A stretch of 64,000 nucleotides of DNA from Nonomuraea spiralis (GCF_014648435.1 NZ_BMRC01000003.1:124001-188000), one strand, 5' to 3'. Positions 46,157 through 59,067 are shown, counted from the first letter of the stretch. Translations and numbers: made by a program. Notes: generated by a model from the sequence alone, not told the origin.

Positions 46157-46595
46157 AAGGCACACCTCTCACAAGCTTGTTATTTCGCCATAAAACGGGC
46201 GCTCCTCGTACGGGAGCGCCCGGACAACCATGGGGGGAAGGAGAACTCGAAGGGACGGCGCCACGCGGCACCGGACCACCCCGGCTCGTCGAGCGGGGCG
46301 GACGGGGGGAAGGGCGCGACCGGCTCAGGCCGGTCGGGGGATCACGTCGCGCGGCCGGGCACGCCGTCCGGGCGCGACCGTCGGGGACGCGCGGGGCTCA
46401 GCGGCCGGTCGGTGGGACCGCGGTCGCAGGGGGACAGGGACCAGGCAAGCAGGGGTACGTCATCGCGAGGTCGCCTCCCGTCACTCCGAGTCCGCCGCGG
46501 GAGCTTCGGGCGAAGCTCCGACATCGGAACCAGAAGTGACGCCCGCGCATTCCCGGGGCGGGAGTGACCCGCGACACGTTGCGGAACGGGACGGG
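46157..46595. other. 440-bp gap between MFS and tetR genes
   Basis: I see no credible gene here; the open frames have shadow-like Arg/Gly/Pro composition. It holds the hairpin described separately at 46197-46221 and a GC-rich stretch with many short repeats. The promoter of the MFS gene should lie in its left part, near the AT-richer AAGCTTGTTATTTCGCCATAAAAC at 46172-46195. Confidence 0.5.
46197..46221 (-). terminator. Minus-strand hairpin upstream of MFS gene
   Basis: GGGCGCTCC (46197-46205) and GGAGCGCCC (46213-46221) pair perfectly over 9 bp with a 7-nt loop. On the minus strand the stem is followed by GTTTTAT, a T-run consistent with termination of transcripts coming from tetR. Confidence 0.55.
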
Positions 46596-47105
46596 TCAGC
46601 CCGGTTTGAGCAGGGCTCTCAGCCGGGCTTCCAGGGCCTTGAGGTCCGCCTCGGAGTTGAGCTGCGGGTCATGGCTCGCCACGTCCCACAGCCCTTCGCA
46701 GGCCAGGCGTACGATCTGGGAGGCCAGCGGGTCGGGCTCGTCGCCCAGCCCCTCGCGGTGCCAGCGGGCCATCGCCTCCCGCAGCGGTGCGAGCAGGAAG
46801 AGGTTGCCCGACGCGCCCGTGACGACGGCCCATCGTCGCAGCCGGCCCGAACGCACGGCGGCCAGCGTGGCGCCGAGGTAACGCTCGGTGTACGTCCCGC
46901 CCTCCTGGGCGGCCGTCAGGTCGTCGAACTCTTCGATCAGTCGTTCGACCATGCCCCTGATCAGGGCCTCTTTGGTGCCGAAGTGGTAAAGAAGGCCACC
47001 CTTGCTCACGCCGGCCCGGTCGGCCACGGCGGACAGCGTCAGCGCGGCCGAGCCCTGGTCGCACAGGAGATCCTCCGCCGCGTCCAGCAACTCGTCCCTT
47101 CTCAT
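46596..47105 (-). CDS. TetR-family transcriptional regulator
   Basis: 169 residues from the ATG at 47105. N-terminal HTH: MRRDELLDAAEDLLCDQG, then LSAVADRAGVSKGGLLYHFG, the standard recognition helix. The rest is a TetR_C ligand domain. The start codon is 3 bp from a 30-bp perfect palindrome that should be its own operator; no ribosome-binding site is present, so translation may be leaderless. It is divergent from the cysteine desulfurase gene, which shares the same 53-bp gap. Confidence 0.9.
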   Translation of the reverse strand: MRRDELLDAAEDLLCDQGSAALTLSAVADRAGVSKGGLLYHFGTKEALIRGMVERLIEEFDDLTAAQEGGTYTERYLGATLAAVRSGRLRRWAVVTGASGNLFLLAPLREAMARWHREGLGDEPDPLASQIVRLACEGLWDVASHDPQLNSEADLKALEARLRALLKPG

Positions 47106-47108
47106 ACC

Positions 47109-47138
47109 GCTACTGTACCGTCCGGACGGTACAGTAGC
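47109..47138. promoter_or_regulatory. 30-bp perfect palindromic operator between tetR and cysteine desulfurase
   Basis: The two halves, each GCTACTGTACCGTCC read inward, are exact reverse complements without a spacer. It lies 3 bp from the tetR start and 20 bp from the cysteine desulfurase start. TetR operators are typically palindromes of this size, so autoregulation and possibly control of the divergent gene are likely (inference). Confidence 0.75.
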
Positions 47139-47158
47139 AAACGAGATACCCTGAGCGG

Positions 47159-48322
47159 GTGACACGACCGTCGGCCTATCTTGATCATGCGGCGACCACG
47201 CCGATGCTGCCCGAAGCGATCGAGGCCATGACGGAGCAACTCAAACGCGTCGGCAACGCCTCCTCGCTGCACGCCGCGGGCCGTCAGGTGCGCAGGGTCG
47301 TCGAGGAGTCCCGCGAGACCATCGCCGACGCCCTGGGTGCCCGGCCGAGCGAGGTGGTCTTCACCTCGGGCGGCACCGAGGCCGACAACCTCGCCATCAA
47401 GGGCCTCTACTGGGCGCGCAGGCCGCGGCGGCGCATCCTGATCAGCTCCGTCGAGCACCACGCCGCGCTCGACCCCGCCGCGTGGCTGGCCGACAGCCAG
47501 GGCGCCGAGGTCGAGCTGCTCGACGTCGACGAGTACGGCCGCGTCCACCCCGACACGCTGCGCGCCGCCATCGAACGCGACCCCGACGGCGTCGCCATGA
47601 TCAGCGTCATGTGGGCCAACAACGAGGTCGGCACGATCCAGCCCGTCCACGTGCTGGCGGCCGTCGCCCACGACCACGGCATCCCGTTCCACACCGACGC
47701 GGTGCAGGCGATCGGGCTGCTGCCGGTGTCGTTCGCCGACTCGGGCGCCGACGCGCTCACGCTGACCGGCCACAAGGTCGGCGGGCCGATGGGCGTGGGG
47801 GCGCTGCTGCTGGCCAGAGGGCTGACACCGGTGTCGGTGCAGCACGGCGGCGGTCAGGAGCGCGACGTACGCTCGGGCACCCTCGACGCGCCCGCCATCG
47901 CGGGCCTCGCCGCCGCCGTCCGGACCTCCGTGAAGGAGCAGGAGGCCCTGGGCCGCCGCCTGACGTCGCTGCGCGACGAGCTCATCGAGCGTGTACGCCA
48001 GGCGGTCCCCGACGTCGTGCTCAACGGCGACCCGGTCAACCGCCTGCCCGGCAACGCTCACTTCTCCTTCCCCGGCTGCGAGGGCGACGCGCTGCTCATG
48101 CTGCTCGACGCCAAGGGCGTGGAGTGCTCGACCGGCTCGGCCTGCTCGGCGGGCGTGGCCCAGCCCTCGCACGTGCTGCTCGCGATGGGGGCCGACGCCG
48201 CGGCGGCGCGCGGCTCGCTCAGGTTCACCCTCGGCCACACCTCGACCAGGGACGACGTCGACCGCCTGATCGAGGTGCTGCCCGCGGCCGTCGAACGCGC
48301 CCGCAGGGCCGGGCTCAGCTGA
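47159..48322 (+). CDS. Cysteine desulfurase (NifS/IscS family)
   Basis: 387 residues from a GTG at 47159. PLP lysine K206 (LTGHKVGGP), the cofactor-stacking His100 (SVEHHAA) and the persulfide Cys329 ([11 protein letters not shown]) are all in place, the last in the IscS-like group I context. It takes sulfur from cysteine to a persulfide. The mnmA gene 1.1 kb downstream on the same strand is its natural client for tRNA 2-thiouridine, a frequent pairing in actinobacteria. It may be controlled by the adjacent TetR protein. Confidence 0.93.
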   Translation: MTRPSAYLDHAATTPMLPEAIEAMTEQLKRVGNASSLHAAGRQVRRVVEESRETIADALGARPSEVVFTSGGTEADNLAIKGLYWARRPRRRILISSVEHHAALDPAAWLADSQGAEVELLDVDEYGRVHPDTLRAAIERDPDGVAMISVMWANNEVGTIQPVHVLAAVAHDHGIPFHTDAVQAIGLLPVSFADSGADALTLTGHKVGGPMGVGALLLARGLTPVSVQHGGGQERDVRSGTLDAPAIAGLAAAVRTSVKEQEALGRRLTSLRDELIERVRQAVPDVVLNGDPVNRLPGNAHFSFPGCEGDALLMLLDAKGVECSTGSACSAGVAQPSHVLLAMGADAAAARGSLRFTLGHTSTRDDVDRLIEVLPAAVERARRAGLS

Positions 48323-49367
48323 GGAAGGGGGAGACCGCGGTCCAGGCGGGGTCGGTGGCCACGTCGACCCGCGGTTCGCCCTCCTCCCAGCTCACGATCA
48401 GCTCCTTGGCGTGGATCGACGCCTCGGAGGTCGGGTCGGCGTAGAGGTGGATGACCCGGTGGCCCGCGGCGCTCAGGTGGGCGGCCAGCAGGGCGTCGTC
48501 ACGCAGCTTGAGCAGGCGGGTGGCCAGGCGTTCCTCGAAGTCGCGCAGCGCGGTCAGCGAGTCGCCGACCGGCAGGCCGTTCTCGTCGCGGTGGGTGTAC
48601 GGGAGCGTGATCTCGATGTGCTGGTCGAACAGCGGATGGTCGACGGGCCGCAGCGGGAAGCGGGCGGTGGCGACCAGCGGCGCGCCCTCGCCGGTCTGGC
48701 CTTCGAGCAGCACCCACTCCTCGTCCTGGTAGCCCGAGGCGAGGTCGGCGACCACGGCGGGCACGTGGACGGCGGCGACCGCGTCGATCGGCTCGTGCGT
48801 GGCGGGTGTGATCTCGCCCACCCACCTGGCGACGTCGTCCTCGCCCAGCAGCCAGTCGAGGGCGAGCAGCGCCGCCTCCAGGCGGGTCTCCTCGTCGAGC
48901 TCGGCGAAGATCGGGTGATAGGCGGACACGTCGACCCGCGGCTGGTTGCGCGGCACGCGCAGCCCGAACTTCAGCTTGTCGAGCGCGAACTCGAAGCCGC
49001 CCACGTCGAGCGTCAGCTCCAGCGCCTGCGGGTTGGCCTGGCGCGACGGGTGGAACTCCCACAGCAGGTCGGCCGGCGGCGCCGCCCTGGCCCAGCGGTG
49101 GGCCAGCGAACGCAGCTCGGCGTCGCCGGCCGCGGTCACCACCAGGATGTGCGCGGCGTTCCTGCCGGGCGCCACCTCCCAGACCAGGCCGGGATCGAGC
49201 GCGGCCACCGCAGGGGCGACCAGCTCCTCGATGCCCTCGGCCGTGCCCGCCGCCACCAGCGAGTCGAGCCGTGGCCTGGCCTCCTGCCACCACACCCAGA
49301 ACTCGGCGACGCCGTCGCCGGGCCGGTCGGCCTCTTGGTCTTCGTCCTTGCGCCCGAACAGTCGCAT
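48315..49367 (-). CDS. DUF695-domain-like protein
   Basis: 350 residues from the ATG at 49367 with AAGGATT upstream; [11 protein letters not shown] is a typical cytosolic start. The C-terminal part ([15 protein letters not shown], then [17 protein letters not shown]) resembles DUF695; the N-terminal half ([20 protein letters not shown]) is acidic and helical. No signal or membrane segment. Function unknown. It lies antiparallel between the cysteine desulfurase and mnmA, overlapping the former by 8 bp at the 3' ends. Confidence 0.75.
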   Translation of the reverse strand: MRLFGRKDEDQEADRPGDGVAEFWVWWQEARPRLDSLVAAGTAEGIEELVAPAVAALDPGLVWEVAPGRNAAHILVVTAAGDAELRSLAHRWARAAPPADLLWEFHPSRQANPQALELTLDVGGFEFALDKLKFGLRVPRNQPRVDVSAYHPIFAELDEETRLEAALLALDWLLGEDDVARWVGEITPATHEPIDAVAAVHVPAVVADLASGYQDEEWVLLEGQTGEGAPLVATARFPLRPVDHPLFDQHIEITLPYTHRDENGLPVGDSLTALRDFEERLATRLLKLRDDALLAAHLSAAGHRVIHLYADPTSEASIHAKELIVSWEEGEPRVDVATDPAWTAVSPFLS

Positions 49368-49434
49368 GCGCTGAATCCTTCCAGACGGAACCGATGGCCG
49401 CGCACTCCCCGCCGGACAGTACGCTGGAACGGTC

Positions 49435-50493
49435 ATGGGACTGCGTGTGCTTGCCGCCATGTCGGGCGGCGTCGATTCCGCCGTGGCCGCCGCCCGGATC
49501 GCCGAGGCCGGTCACGACGTCACTGGTGTGCATCTGGCCTTGTCGGCCAACCCCCAATCCCACCGTACGGGCGCGCGAGGCTGCTGCACGATCGAGGACT
49601 CCCGCGACGCGCGGCGGGCCGCCGACGTGATCGGCATCCCGTTCTACATCTGGGACATGGCCGAGCGTTTCCAGCGCGACGTGGTGGAGGACTTCGTGGC
49701 CGAATACGCCGCGGGCCGTACACCCAACCCGTGCCTGCGGTGCAACGAGAAGATCAAGTTCGAGGCCGTGCTCGACCGGGCGCTCGCGCTCGGCTTCGAC
49801 GCGGTCGCGACCGGCCACCACGCCAAGCTGTCCGGCGGCGAGCTGTCCAGGAGCGTCGACCAGGGCAAGGACCAGTCGTACGTGCTGGGGGTGCTCACCC
49901 GTGAGCAGCTCAGCCACGCGATCTTCCCCCTCGGCGACTCCACCAAGGCCGAGGTGCGCGAGGAGGCCGCGCGGCGCGGCCTGACCGTCGCCGACAAGCC
50001 CGACAGCCACGACATCTGCTTCATCGCCGACGGCGACACGCGCGGTTTCCTGGCCGGCCGGCTCGGCGCCGAGCAGGGCCCGATCGTCGACCAGGAGGGC
50101 GCGGTCGTGGGCACCCACCAGGGCGCCCACGGTTTCACGGTGGGCCAGCGCAAGGGCCTGCACATCGACCGCCCGGCCGCCGACGGCAGGCCGCGTTACG
50201 TGTTGTCGATCGAGCCGGTCTCCAACACGGTCACGGTCGGCCCGCGTTCGGCACTTGAGGTCACCTCGATCACCTGCGCCCGCCCGGTCTGGAACGGCCC
50301 GTCCCGCTTCGACGACCTGACCGTGCAGCTCAGGGCCCACGGCGAGGTCTACGCCTGCCGCTTCGACGAGATCGACGGCGGCCTGCGCATCGACCTCGAC
50401 CGCGCGGCCACCGGCGTCGCCGCGGGCCAGGCGGCCGTGCTCTACTCCGGCGACACCGTCATCGGCTCGGCCACCATCGTCTCGGCCGCCTAG
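49435..50493 (+). CDS. mnmA: tRNA-specific 2-thiouridylase MnmA
   Basis: 352 residues. PP-loop [11 protein letters not shown] at 9-19; catalytic Cys pair C100 (TPNPCLRCN) and C195 ([10 protein letters not shown]), required for sulfur transfer; GQRKGLHI and a C-terminal beta barrel complete the family pattern. It thiolates U34 of tRNALys, Glu and Gln using persulfide sulfur, presumably from the desulfurase encoded upstream. It overlaps the convergent MBL-fold gene by 4 bp. Confidence 0.95.
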   Translation: MGLRVLAAMSGGVDSAVAAARIAEAGHDVTGVHLALSANPQSHRTGARGCCTIEDSRDARRAADVIGIPFYIWDMAERFQRDVVEDFVAEYAAGRTPNPCLRCNEKIKFEAVLDRALALGFDAVATGHHAKLSGGELSRSVDQGKDQSYVLGVLTREQLSHAIFPLGDSTKAEVREEAARRGLTVADKPDSHDICFIADGDTRGFLAGRLGAEQGPIVDQEGAVVGTHQGAHGFTVGQRKGLHIDRPAADGRPRYVLSIEPVSNTVTVGPRSALEVTSITCARPVWNGPSRFDDLTVQLRAHGEVYACRFDEIDGGLRIDLDRAATGVAAGQAAVLYSGDTVIGSATIVSAA

Positions 50494-51122
50494 GGCAGGG
50501 TCACCGACTCGCCGACCTTGAGCCGGCGCATGTCGGCGCCCTGCTTCTCGGACTCCAGTTCCAAATAGGTGTCCACCAGCGACAGGCCGATGTCGTTGAG
50601 CAGGCCGTCATGCGTGGAGAACGCGCGGGCCGGCCGCACTGTGCGCAGGTATTCGACCATCTCGCTGAGCTTCATCCAGGGGGCGTTGGTCGGCGCCAGG
50701 AGGGTGGGCACCTCGACCCCGGGCAGGGTGAGCGCGTCACCCGGGTAGAACACCTCGTCGTCGAGCATGAAGCCGACATTCGATACGACAGGCGCGTCCG
50801 GGTGGTTCTTGGTGTGCCACTCGCCGAACGCCTTCACCCGGAAACCGGCCGCCTCGAACGAGTCGCCGTGCCGGACCACCTCGACCTTGACCGGCACGTC
50901 CGTCAACTGGGCCGCGACGCCCTCGCAGGTCCAGACCTCGATGCCGGCCGGGGCGGCCTTCAGCTTGTCGATGTCGAAATGGTCGAAGTGCTGGTGGGTG
51001 ATGAGCACCGCGTCGACCCCGTCGAGCACCGGCTCGTCCGAGAACGTGCCCGGGTCGATGACCAGGATCTTGCCGTTCTTCTCAAGGCGTACGCAGGCGT
51101 GCGTGAGTTTGGTGAGCTCCAT
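50490..51122 (-). CDS. Metallo-beta-lactamase-fold hydrolase (UlaG-like)
   Basis: 210 residues from the ATG at 51122, beginning [20 protein letters not shown], as in UlaG-like proteins. The metal motif is THQHFDHFD, with further ligands in [16 protein letters not shown] and FSTHDGLL. It should hydrolyse an ester or phosphodiester bond; the substrate is unknown. It is divergent from the MetE-like gene with only 24 bp between starts, so the two promoters must overlap. Confidence 0.87.
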   Translation of the reverse strand: MELTKLTHACVRLEKNGKILVIDPGTFSDEPVLDGVDAVLITHQHFDHFDIDKLKAAPAGIEVWTCEGVAAQLTDVPVKVEVVRHGDSFEAAGFRVKAFGEWHTKNHPDAPVVSNVGFMLDDEVFYPGDALTLPGVEVPTLLAPTNAPWMKLSEMVEYLRTVRPARAFSTHDGLLNDIGLSLVDTYLELESEKQGADMRRLKVGESVTLP

Positions 51123-51146
51123 TCGGCAGAGCCTACGCTTGTGACC

Positions 51147-52139
51147 ATGTCTACGTGGGAAGCCACCGGGGTCGGTTCGCATCCGGGTGAGGATCATCTT
51201 GAGGCGATCCGTGTCGTGTTCGGCGAGGTGCCCGGCCTGCCGTACCTGCCAGAGTTGCCGGCCCGCGGGGTCGGCGCCGACATGATCGGCAGGACGGCCG
51301 GGCTGCTGGTCGACCTGCCGGTCGAGGTGCAGCCGTCCGGGTGGCGGCTGGCCGACCGGCCGGGCCGCGACCACCGGCGGGCCGTCGATCACCTGCGCCG
51401 CGACCTCGACGGGCTGGAGGAGGTCGGCCACGACTACTCGGGGCCGCTCAAGCTGCAGGTGTGCGGGCCGTGGACGCTGGCCGGGGCCCTTGAACTGAAG
51501 TTCGGCGACAAGATGCTCTCCGACGCGGGGGCCGTGCGCGACCTGGTCGCGTCGCTGGCCCAGGGGGTCGCCGACCACTGCGCCGAGGTGCGGCGGCGCC
51601 TGCCGGGCGTCACCGAGATCGTGTTGCAGCTCGACGAGCCGGGGCTGCCCGGCGTGCTGGCGGGCACGGTGCCGACGGCCTCGGGGTTCGGGCGGCTGGC
51701 GGCCGTGGAGGAGTGGCGGGTGGAGGAGTCGCTGAAGCTGTTCCCCGACCCGGTGGTCCACTGCTGCGCGCGCGGGGTGCCGTACGCGCTGCTGCGGCGG
51801 GCCGGGGTGCGGGGCGTGGCGGTCGACGCGGCGCTGCTGCGGCGCAGGGACGACGAGGAGTTCGGCGAGCTCTTCGAGGCCGGCGTCGCGTTGCTGCTGG
51901 GCGTCGTGCCGGGCAGGGACGTCGCGCTGCCGGACACCGGCGTGGTCGCCAGGCCCGCGGTGGAGTTGTGGCGGCGGCTCGGGTTCGCGCCCGACGGGCT
52001 GGCCGGGAAGGTCACGCTGACGCCCGCGTGCGGTCTCGCCGGGGCCTCCCCCCGATACGCGCGGGCGGCGCTGGCGGCCTGCCGGAAGGCGGCCCAGGTG
52101 CTCAAGGACGATCCGGCAAGCGGGATGCAAGGCGGGTGA
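51147..52139 (+). CDS. Cobalamin-independent methionine synthase C-terminal-domain-like protein
   Basis: 330 residues from the ATG at 51147. It resembles the catalytic barrel of MetE without the N-terminal half: VGSHPGEDHLEAIR at the start, LQLDEPGLPGVL in the centre and zinc-ligand-like VHCCARG and LTPACGLAGA near the end. Full MetE is about 750 residues, so this is one of the short MetE-like proteins that may transfer methyl groups from donors other than folate, or act in another thiol methylation. Its role is uncertain. Confidence 0.8.
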   Translation: MSTWEATGVGSHPGEDHLEAIRVVFGEVPGLPYLPELPARGVGADMIGRTAGLLVDLPVEVQPSGWRLADRPGRDHRRAVDHLRRDLDGLEEVGHDYSGPLKLQVCGPWTLAGALELKFGDKMLSDAGAVRDLVASLAQGVADHCAEVRRRLPGVTEIVLQLDEPGLPGVLAGTVPTASGFGRLAAVEEWRVEESLKLFPDPVVHCCARGVPYALLRRAGVRGVAVDAALLRRRDDEEFGELFEAGVALLLGVVPGRDVALPDTGVVARPAVELWRRLGFAPDGLAGKVTLTPACGLAGASPRYARAALAACRKAAQVLKDDPASGMQGG

Positions 52140-52153
52140 GTAACGTCCGGTTC

Positions 52154-54839
<2,686 letters not shown>

Positions 54840-55086
54840 CGGCGTCCGGGGCCCGGCTCGCGTCCCACGGGGGGTTGCGGTTGGGCTCTGGTTTGGTGGC
54901 CTCGGGGATGGGCGCGGTACGGGCGGGGGATCAGAATTGTGTACGCGCTGTCGATGGGCGCGCTACCCAGGGTGGTTTTTGGGTATATGTCGGAAAGGAG
55001 AAGTGACGGAACGTACGCAATCGGTTTCGTGAAGTGGGGTGAAGGTCGTACCCTCCCATAGTGACCTAATGGGGGTTCTGTTACCG

Positions 55087-57159
55087 ATGACTGACCCAAC
55101 CGACACCCGCGACACCGGCCCGCGCGTCGGCACGCCGCTCTGGGCGTTCCTCGCGGGCATCACCGTGATCGGCTTCACCGCGCTGATCGTGGCCATGCTC
55201 AGGCTGGATCCGGTCGCGCTGGTGGAGCTGGCCCGCACGCCGCTGTTCTGGGTGCTGGCGGTTCTGGTGGTCCTGGGCGAGCTCAGGCCCGTCATGGTGT
55301 CCTCCGCGACCGCGGTGGGCGGCACCTATCCGTCCACCATGTTCACCTTCGCGGTGCTGCTGCACTTCGGGCTGCCCACCGCCGTGCTCATGCAGGCCGT
55401 CGCCATCGCCATGAACGGCGTCGTGACGCGCAAGGCGTGGCACCGGGTCATGTTCAACGTCGCTCAGTCCACCCTCGCGCTGACCGGCGCCGCCGTGATG
55501 CTCGGGCTGTTCGGCGTGGTGCCCAGCCCGGCCGTGCCGTGGACGCCCGAGGGGGCCGACCTGCCGGCGATCACGCTGGCCGGGGTGGCCTACTTCGCGA
55601 CCAGGGCCGCGCTGGTGTCCGGGGCGGTCGCGCTGCACGAACGACGTTCGATCGTCCGGGTGCTGAAGGTCACCGCGGGGCCGCAGGGGCTCGTCTACAC
55701 GGCGCTGCTCGGCCTCGCGCCGCTGGTCGTCGTGGTGATGGACCATTCGCCCGGCCTCGTCCCGCTCTTCGTCGCCCCCCTCGCCGCCGTGTACTTCACC
55801 GCCACGCTCTCCATGCGCCGCGACCACCAGGCCCTGCACGACGAGCTGACCGGGCTGCCCAACCGCAAGATGCTCATCGTCAGCACCGAAGAGGCGCTGG
55901 CCGAGTCCCGCCAGGACGAGCGCGTCGGGCTGTTCCTCCTCGACCTCGACCGGTTCAAGGAGGTCAACGACACGATGGGCCATCCGGTGGGCGACCGCCT
56001 GCTGCAGATGGTGGCCCACCGGCTCACCCATTCCGTACGTCCGGGCGACGTGGTGGCCCGGCTCGGCGGCGACGAGTTCGCCGTGCTGCTGCCCTCGATC
56101 CGCGACGCGCACGCCGCCAGAGAGGTGGCGGCCAGGCTGCGTGCCGCCCTGACCGAGCCCGTACGCCTGGAGGGCATGAGCTTCGACCTCGACGGCTCGG
56201 TCGGCATCGCGCTCTACCCCGACCACGCCCCCGACTTCGAGCTGCTGCTGCAACGTGCCGACGTGGCCATGTACCTGGCCAAGGAGGGGCGTACCGGTGT
56301 GGAGCTCTACCAGCCCGACAAAGACCGTAACTCGCCCGAACGCCTCAACCTGCTGGGCGATCTGCGCCGCGCCATCGACAACAGCGAGCTCCAGCTCCAC
56401 TACCAGCCCAAGGTCAGCCTGGCCGGCGGCGCGGTGACCGGGGTGGAGGCCCTGCTGCGCTGGTGCCATCCGGTGCACGGCCCGATCCCGCCGTCGGACT
56501 TCGTCCCGCTGGCCGAGCAGACGTACCTGATGCGCCAGCTCACCGAGTACGTCATCGATGCCGCGCTGGAGCAGGCCGCCCGCTGGTGGCACAACGGCCT
56601 CCAGGTGCAGATCTCGGTCAACATCTCCGCCCGCGACCTGCTCGACGCGGCGCTGCCGGAGCAACTGGAGGTGGGCCTGACCAGGTATGGCCTGCCGCCG
56701 TCCGCCATCCAGCTGGAGGTCACCGAGCGCATCCTGACCGGCGACCAGGCATACACCCAGGAGACCATCAAGGCCCTGGCCACGCTCGGCGTCCCGCTGT
56801 CCCTCGACGACTTCGGCACCGGCTACTCCTCGCTGATCAGGCTCCAGCGGCTGGCGGTCTCCGAGGTCAAGATCGACGCCTCGTTCGTCCGCCGCATCGC
56901 CGAGTCCGAGGACGACGACCGGATCGTCCGCTCGATCGTCGACCTGGTCCGGTCGCTGGGCCTGCGTTCGGTGGCCGAGGGCGTGGAGTCCGACGAGGTC
57001 GCCCTGCGCCTGGCCGAGATGGGCTGCGACCTGGGCCAGGGCTGGTTGTTCTGCCAGCCCATGCCCGCCGCCGACGCGACCGCCTGGCTCGGCGACCGCT
57101 TCGCCCCGGCCCCCGGGATCGAGTACGGCTACCAGCCGGAGGTCACCCAGACGGCATGA
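55087..57159 (+). CDS. Membrane-bound GGDEF-EAL protein (c-di-GMP synthesis/hydrolysis)
   Basis: 690 residues from the ATG at 55087; ATG 55069 and GTG 55039 are in-frame alternatives. Residues 15-240 contain six or so hydrophobic helices (integral sensor). GGDEF domain about 250-420: LTGLPNRKML, DLDRFKEVND and an intact GGDEF in RLGGDEFAVLL. EAL domain about 430-680: VEALLRW, NISARDLLD, DDFGTGYSSL and EGVESDEVA, with the catalytic EAL and DDFGTG residues kept. Both activities look possible, so it may switch. c-di-GMP governs development in actinomycetes (family knowledge). Confidence 0.92.
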   Translation: MTDPTDTRDTGPRVGTPLWAFLAGITVIGFTALIVAMLRLDPVALVELARTPLFWVLAVLVVLGELRPVMVSSATAVGGTYPSTMFTFAVLLHFGLPTAVLMQAVAIAMNGVVTRKAWHRVMFNVAQSTLALTGAAVMLGLFGVVPSPAVPWTPEGADLPAITLAGVAYFATRAALVSGAVALHERRSIVRVLKVTAGPQGLVYTALLGLAPLVVVVMDHSPGLVPLFVAPLAAVYFTATLSMRRDHQALHDELTGLPNRKMLIVSTEEALAESRQDERVGLFLLDLDRFKEVNDTMGHPVGDRLLQMVAHRLTHSVRPGDVVARLGGDEFAVLLPSIRDAHAAREVAARLRAALTEPVRLEGMSFDLDGSVGIALYPDHAPDFELLLQRADVAMYLAKEGRTGVELYQPDKDRNSPERLNLLGDLRRAIDNSELQLHYQPKVSLAGGAVTGVEALLRWCHPVHGPIPPSDFVPLAEQTYLMRQLTEYVIDAALEQAARWWHNGLQVQISVNISARDLLDAALPEQLEVGLTRYGLPPSAIQLEVTERILTGDQAYTQETIKALATLGVPLSLDDFGTGYSSLIRLQRLAVSEVKIDASFVRRIAESEDDDRIVRSIVDLVRSLGLRSVAEGVESDEVALRLAEMGCDLGQGWLFCQPMPAADATAWLGDRFAPAPGIEYGYQPEVTQTA

Positions 57160-57182
57160 CCTGTTACAGGTCTCTAGTTCGT

Positions 57183-57211
57183 CGAAGTATACTTCGTCGA
57201 AGTACACTTCG
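57183..57211. promoter_or_regulatory. Two tandem palindromes upstream of the ATPase-nuclease gene
   Basis: CGAAGT-AT-ACTTCG (57183-57196) and CGAAGT-AC-ACTTCG (57198-57211) are two identical inverted repeats 15 bp apart centre to centre, so a protein could bind both on nearby faces of the helix. They end 17 bp before the TTG start at 57229. The context suggests autoregulatory operators; no separate regulator gene is adjacent. Confidence 0.65.
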
Positions 57212-57228
57212 ATGTCTCTGGGGGCCTC

Positions 57229-58674
57229 TTGATCCCGAAGCCTGAACGGATCTTCGCGCGCGACTCCGAGTGGGAGGCCCTGTCCGCCTTCGTCGAGCGT
57301 TCCGGTCCCAGGCCCCGGCCCCGGCTCGGCGTCGTGAGCGGCAGGCGCCGCCAGGGCAAGACGTTCCTGGTCGAGTCGCTCGCGCGCAAGACGGACGGCT
57401 TCTACTTCGGCGCGACCGAGGGCACCCCGACCGAGTCACTGAACCTCTTCGCCGCCGCTCTGGCCCGGTACGTGGGGGCTTCGGCGCCGTTCCGGTTCAC
57501 GACCTGGGACGAGGCGATCAGCCAGCTCTTCGCCGTCAGCGCCGAGCGTCGCGCACTCATGGTGATCGACGAGTTCCCCTACCTCAGCAAGGCGTCGCCG
57601 GCCCTGCCCTCGATCATCCAGCAGGCCGTCGACCGGGCCGTCTTCGACGAAGTGCCGGCGTCCCTGTTGTTGTGCGGCTCGGCGATGTCCGTGATGGGCC
57701 GGCTCCTGGCAGGGAACGCGCCGTTGAGGGGCCGGGCTTCCATGGAGCTCGCGGTCCGGCCGTTCGACTACCGCCTCGCCGCCCGCTACTGGGGGATCAC
57801 CGATCCGCAGCTGGCCGTGAAGGTGCACGCGGTCACCGGCGGCACCCCCGCGTACCTGCCCCTGGCCAACGACGACAGGCCGGACGGCCCGGAGGACTTC
57901 GACGCCTGGGTGCGGCGCACGGTGCTCTCGCCCTCGACCCCGCTCTTCAAGGAGGCCCGCTACCTCCTCGAGGAGGAGGCGGAGGTGCGGGACTCCGCCA
58001 TGTACAAGTCCGTGCTGGCGGCCGTGGCCACCGGGAACGGCACCCGAGGCGGCATCGCGAACTACGTGGGCCGCAAGGCGTCCGACATCGGCCACCACCT
58101 CAACGTGCTGGAGGACAGCAGCCTGCTGCGCAGGGAGGTGGACGTCTTCCGCTCCTCGCGGTCGGTCTACCGCGTGTGTGAGCCGCTCATCCACTTCTAC
58201 GAGGTCGTGATGCGACCCCAGTGGGGGCCGCTGGAGAGCGGCCGGGCCGAGTACGTGTGGCAGGACGGCCGGGCCGGCTTCAGCGACCAGGTGCTCGGCC
58301 CGCATTTCGAGGAGATGTGCCGTCAGTTCGTCGCGCTGGAACCCGGGGTCTTCGGCGAGTCGCCCGGCGAGATCGGCGCGGGAACCGTCGTCGATCCCGT
58401 ACGGCACGAGCAGATCCAGATCGACGTCGCGGTCTTCGCGCCCGCGATGCGCGGCGAGCACAGGCGCGTGTTGTCGCTGGGCGAGGTGAAATGGGGCAAG
58501 GCCATGGGACCCCGGCACGTGGCCCGGCTCAGGAGGGCGCGGGATCTGCTGGACGCCAAGGGGTACGACGTCCGGGACACCAAGCTGGCCTGTTACAGCG
58601 GCGTGGGATTCGACGCCGCGACGGCCCGGGAGAGCGACGTGGTGGCGATCGGCCTGAAGGAGCTCTACGGGTGA
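57229..58674 (+). CDS. AAA/STAND-type ATPase fused to a PD-(D/E)XK-like nuclease domain (DUF234 type)
   Basis: 481 residues from a TTG with GGGGG upstream. ATPase domain 1-215: Walker A GRRRQGKT (38-45), Walker [14 protein letters not shown] (109-121), sensor-like [13 protein letters not shown] winged-helix stretch (about 250-320, [20 protein letters not shown]) is followed by a C-terminal domain with E361/E362, D399 (IQIDVAVF) and E419-x-K421 (LGEVKWG), a PD-(D/E)XK nuclease layout. This matches archaeal-type ATPases with DUF234. A stand-alone gene of this type may belong to a defence or toxin-like element; its function is not established. Confidence 0.8.
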   Translation: MIPKPERIFARDSEWEALSAFVERSGPRPRPRLGVVSGRRRQGKTFLVESLARKTDGFYFGATEGTPTESLNLFAAALARYVGASAPFRFTTWDEAISQLFAVSAERRALMVIDEFPYLSKASPALPSIIQQAVDRAVFDEVPASLLLCGSAMSVMGRLLAGNAPLRGRASMELAVRPFDYRLAARYWGITDPQLAVKVHAVTGGTPAYLPLANDDRPDGPEDFDAWVRRTVLSPSTPLFKEARYLLEEEAEVRDSAMYKSVLAAVATGNGTRGGIANYVGRKASDIGHHLNVLEDSSLLRREVDVFRSSRSVYRVCEPLIHFYEVVMRPQWGPLESGRAEYVWQDGRAGFSDQVLGPHFEEMCRQFVALEPGVFGESPGEIGAGTVVDPVRHEQIQIDVAVFAPAMRGEHRRVLSLGEVKWGKAMGPRHVARLRRARDLLDAKGYDVRDTKLACYSGVGFDAATARESDVVAIGLKELYG

Positions 58675-58700
58675 GTGTGTTTCCGGCGGGTTAAGGGTTC

Positions 58701-58728
58701 GGGCCTGCGGTGTCAGGCCCCCTAGGAT
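58701..58728 (+). promoter_or_regulatory. Hairpin and -10-like element before gatC
   Basis: GGGCCTG (58701-58707) and CAGGCCC (58714-58720) form a 7-bp stem directly followed by TAGGAT (58723-58728), a good -10 sequence 44 bp before the gatC start. The stem may end the previous transcript or serve as an operator. No clear -35 is seen. Confidence 0.35.
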
Positions 58729-58771
58729 GGCAGTGTCCCAAACTCCATCCACGAAACGGGTTCAACGACTC

Positions 58772-59067
58772 ATGTCCGCCATAACCCGCGACGAGGTCGC
58801 CCACCTGGCCCGGTTGTCCAGGCTGGCGCTCACCGACGACGAGCTCGACCACTACGCCACCCAGCTCGATGCCATCATCGAGTCGGTCGCGAAGGTGGCC
58901 GAGGTCGCCGCCGAGGACGTGCCGCCTTCGTCGCACGCGCTTCCGCTGACCAATGTCTTCCGTGCCGACGAGGTGCGACAGTCCCTGACGCCCGAGCAGG
59001 CCCTTTCCGGCGCTCCCGCCGTCGAGGACGACCGCTTCCGTGTGCCGCGCATCCTCGGGGAGGAGGC

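Noticed and set aside
46177..46539. A 120-codon open frame in the gap between the MFS and tetR genes
   Set aside because: Arg/Gly/Pro-rich, starts in the stem of a hairpin region, no ribosome-binding site and no similarity I can name.
55081..57207. A 708-codon open frame antisense to the GGDEF-EAL gene
   Set aside because: Low-complexity Gly/Gln/Val/His composition and no motifs; the plus strand has intact GGDEF and EAL signatures.
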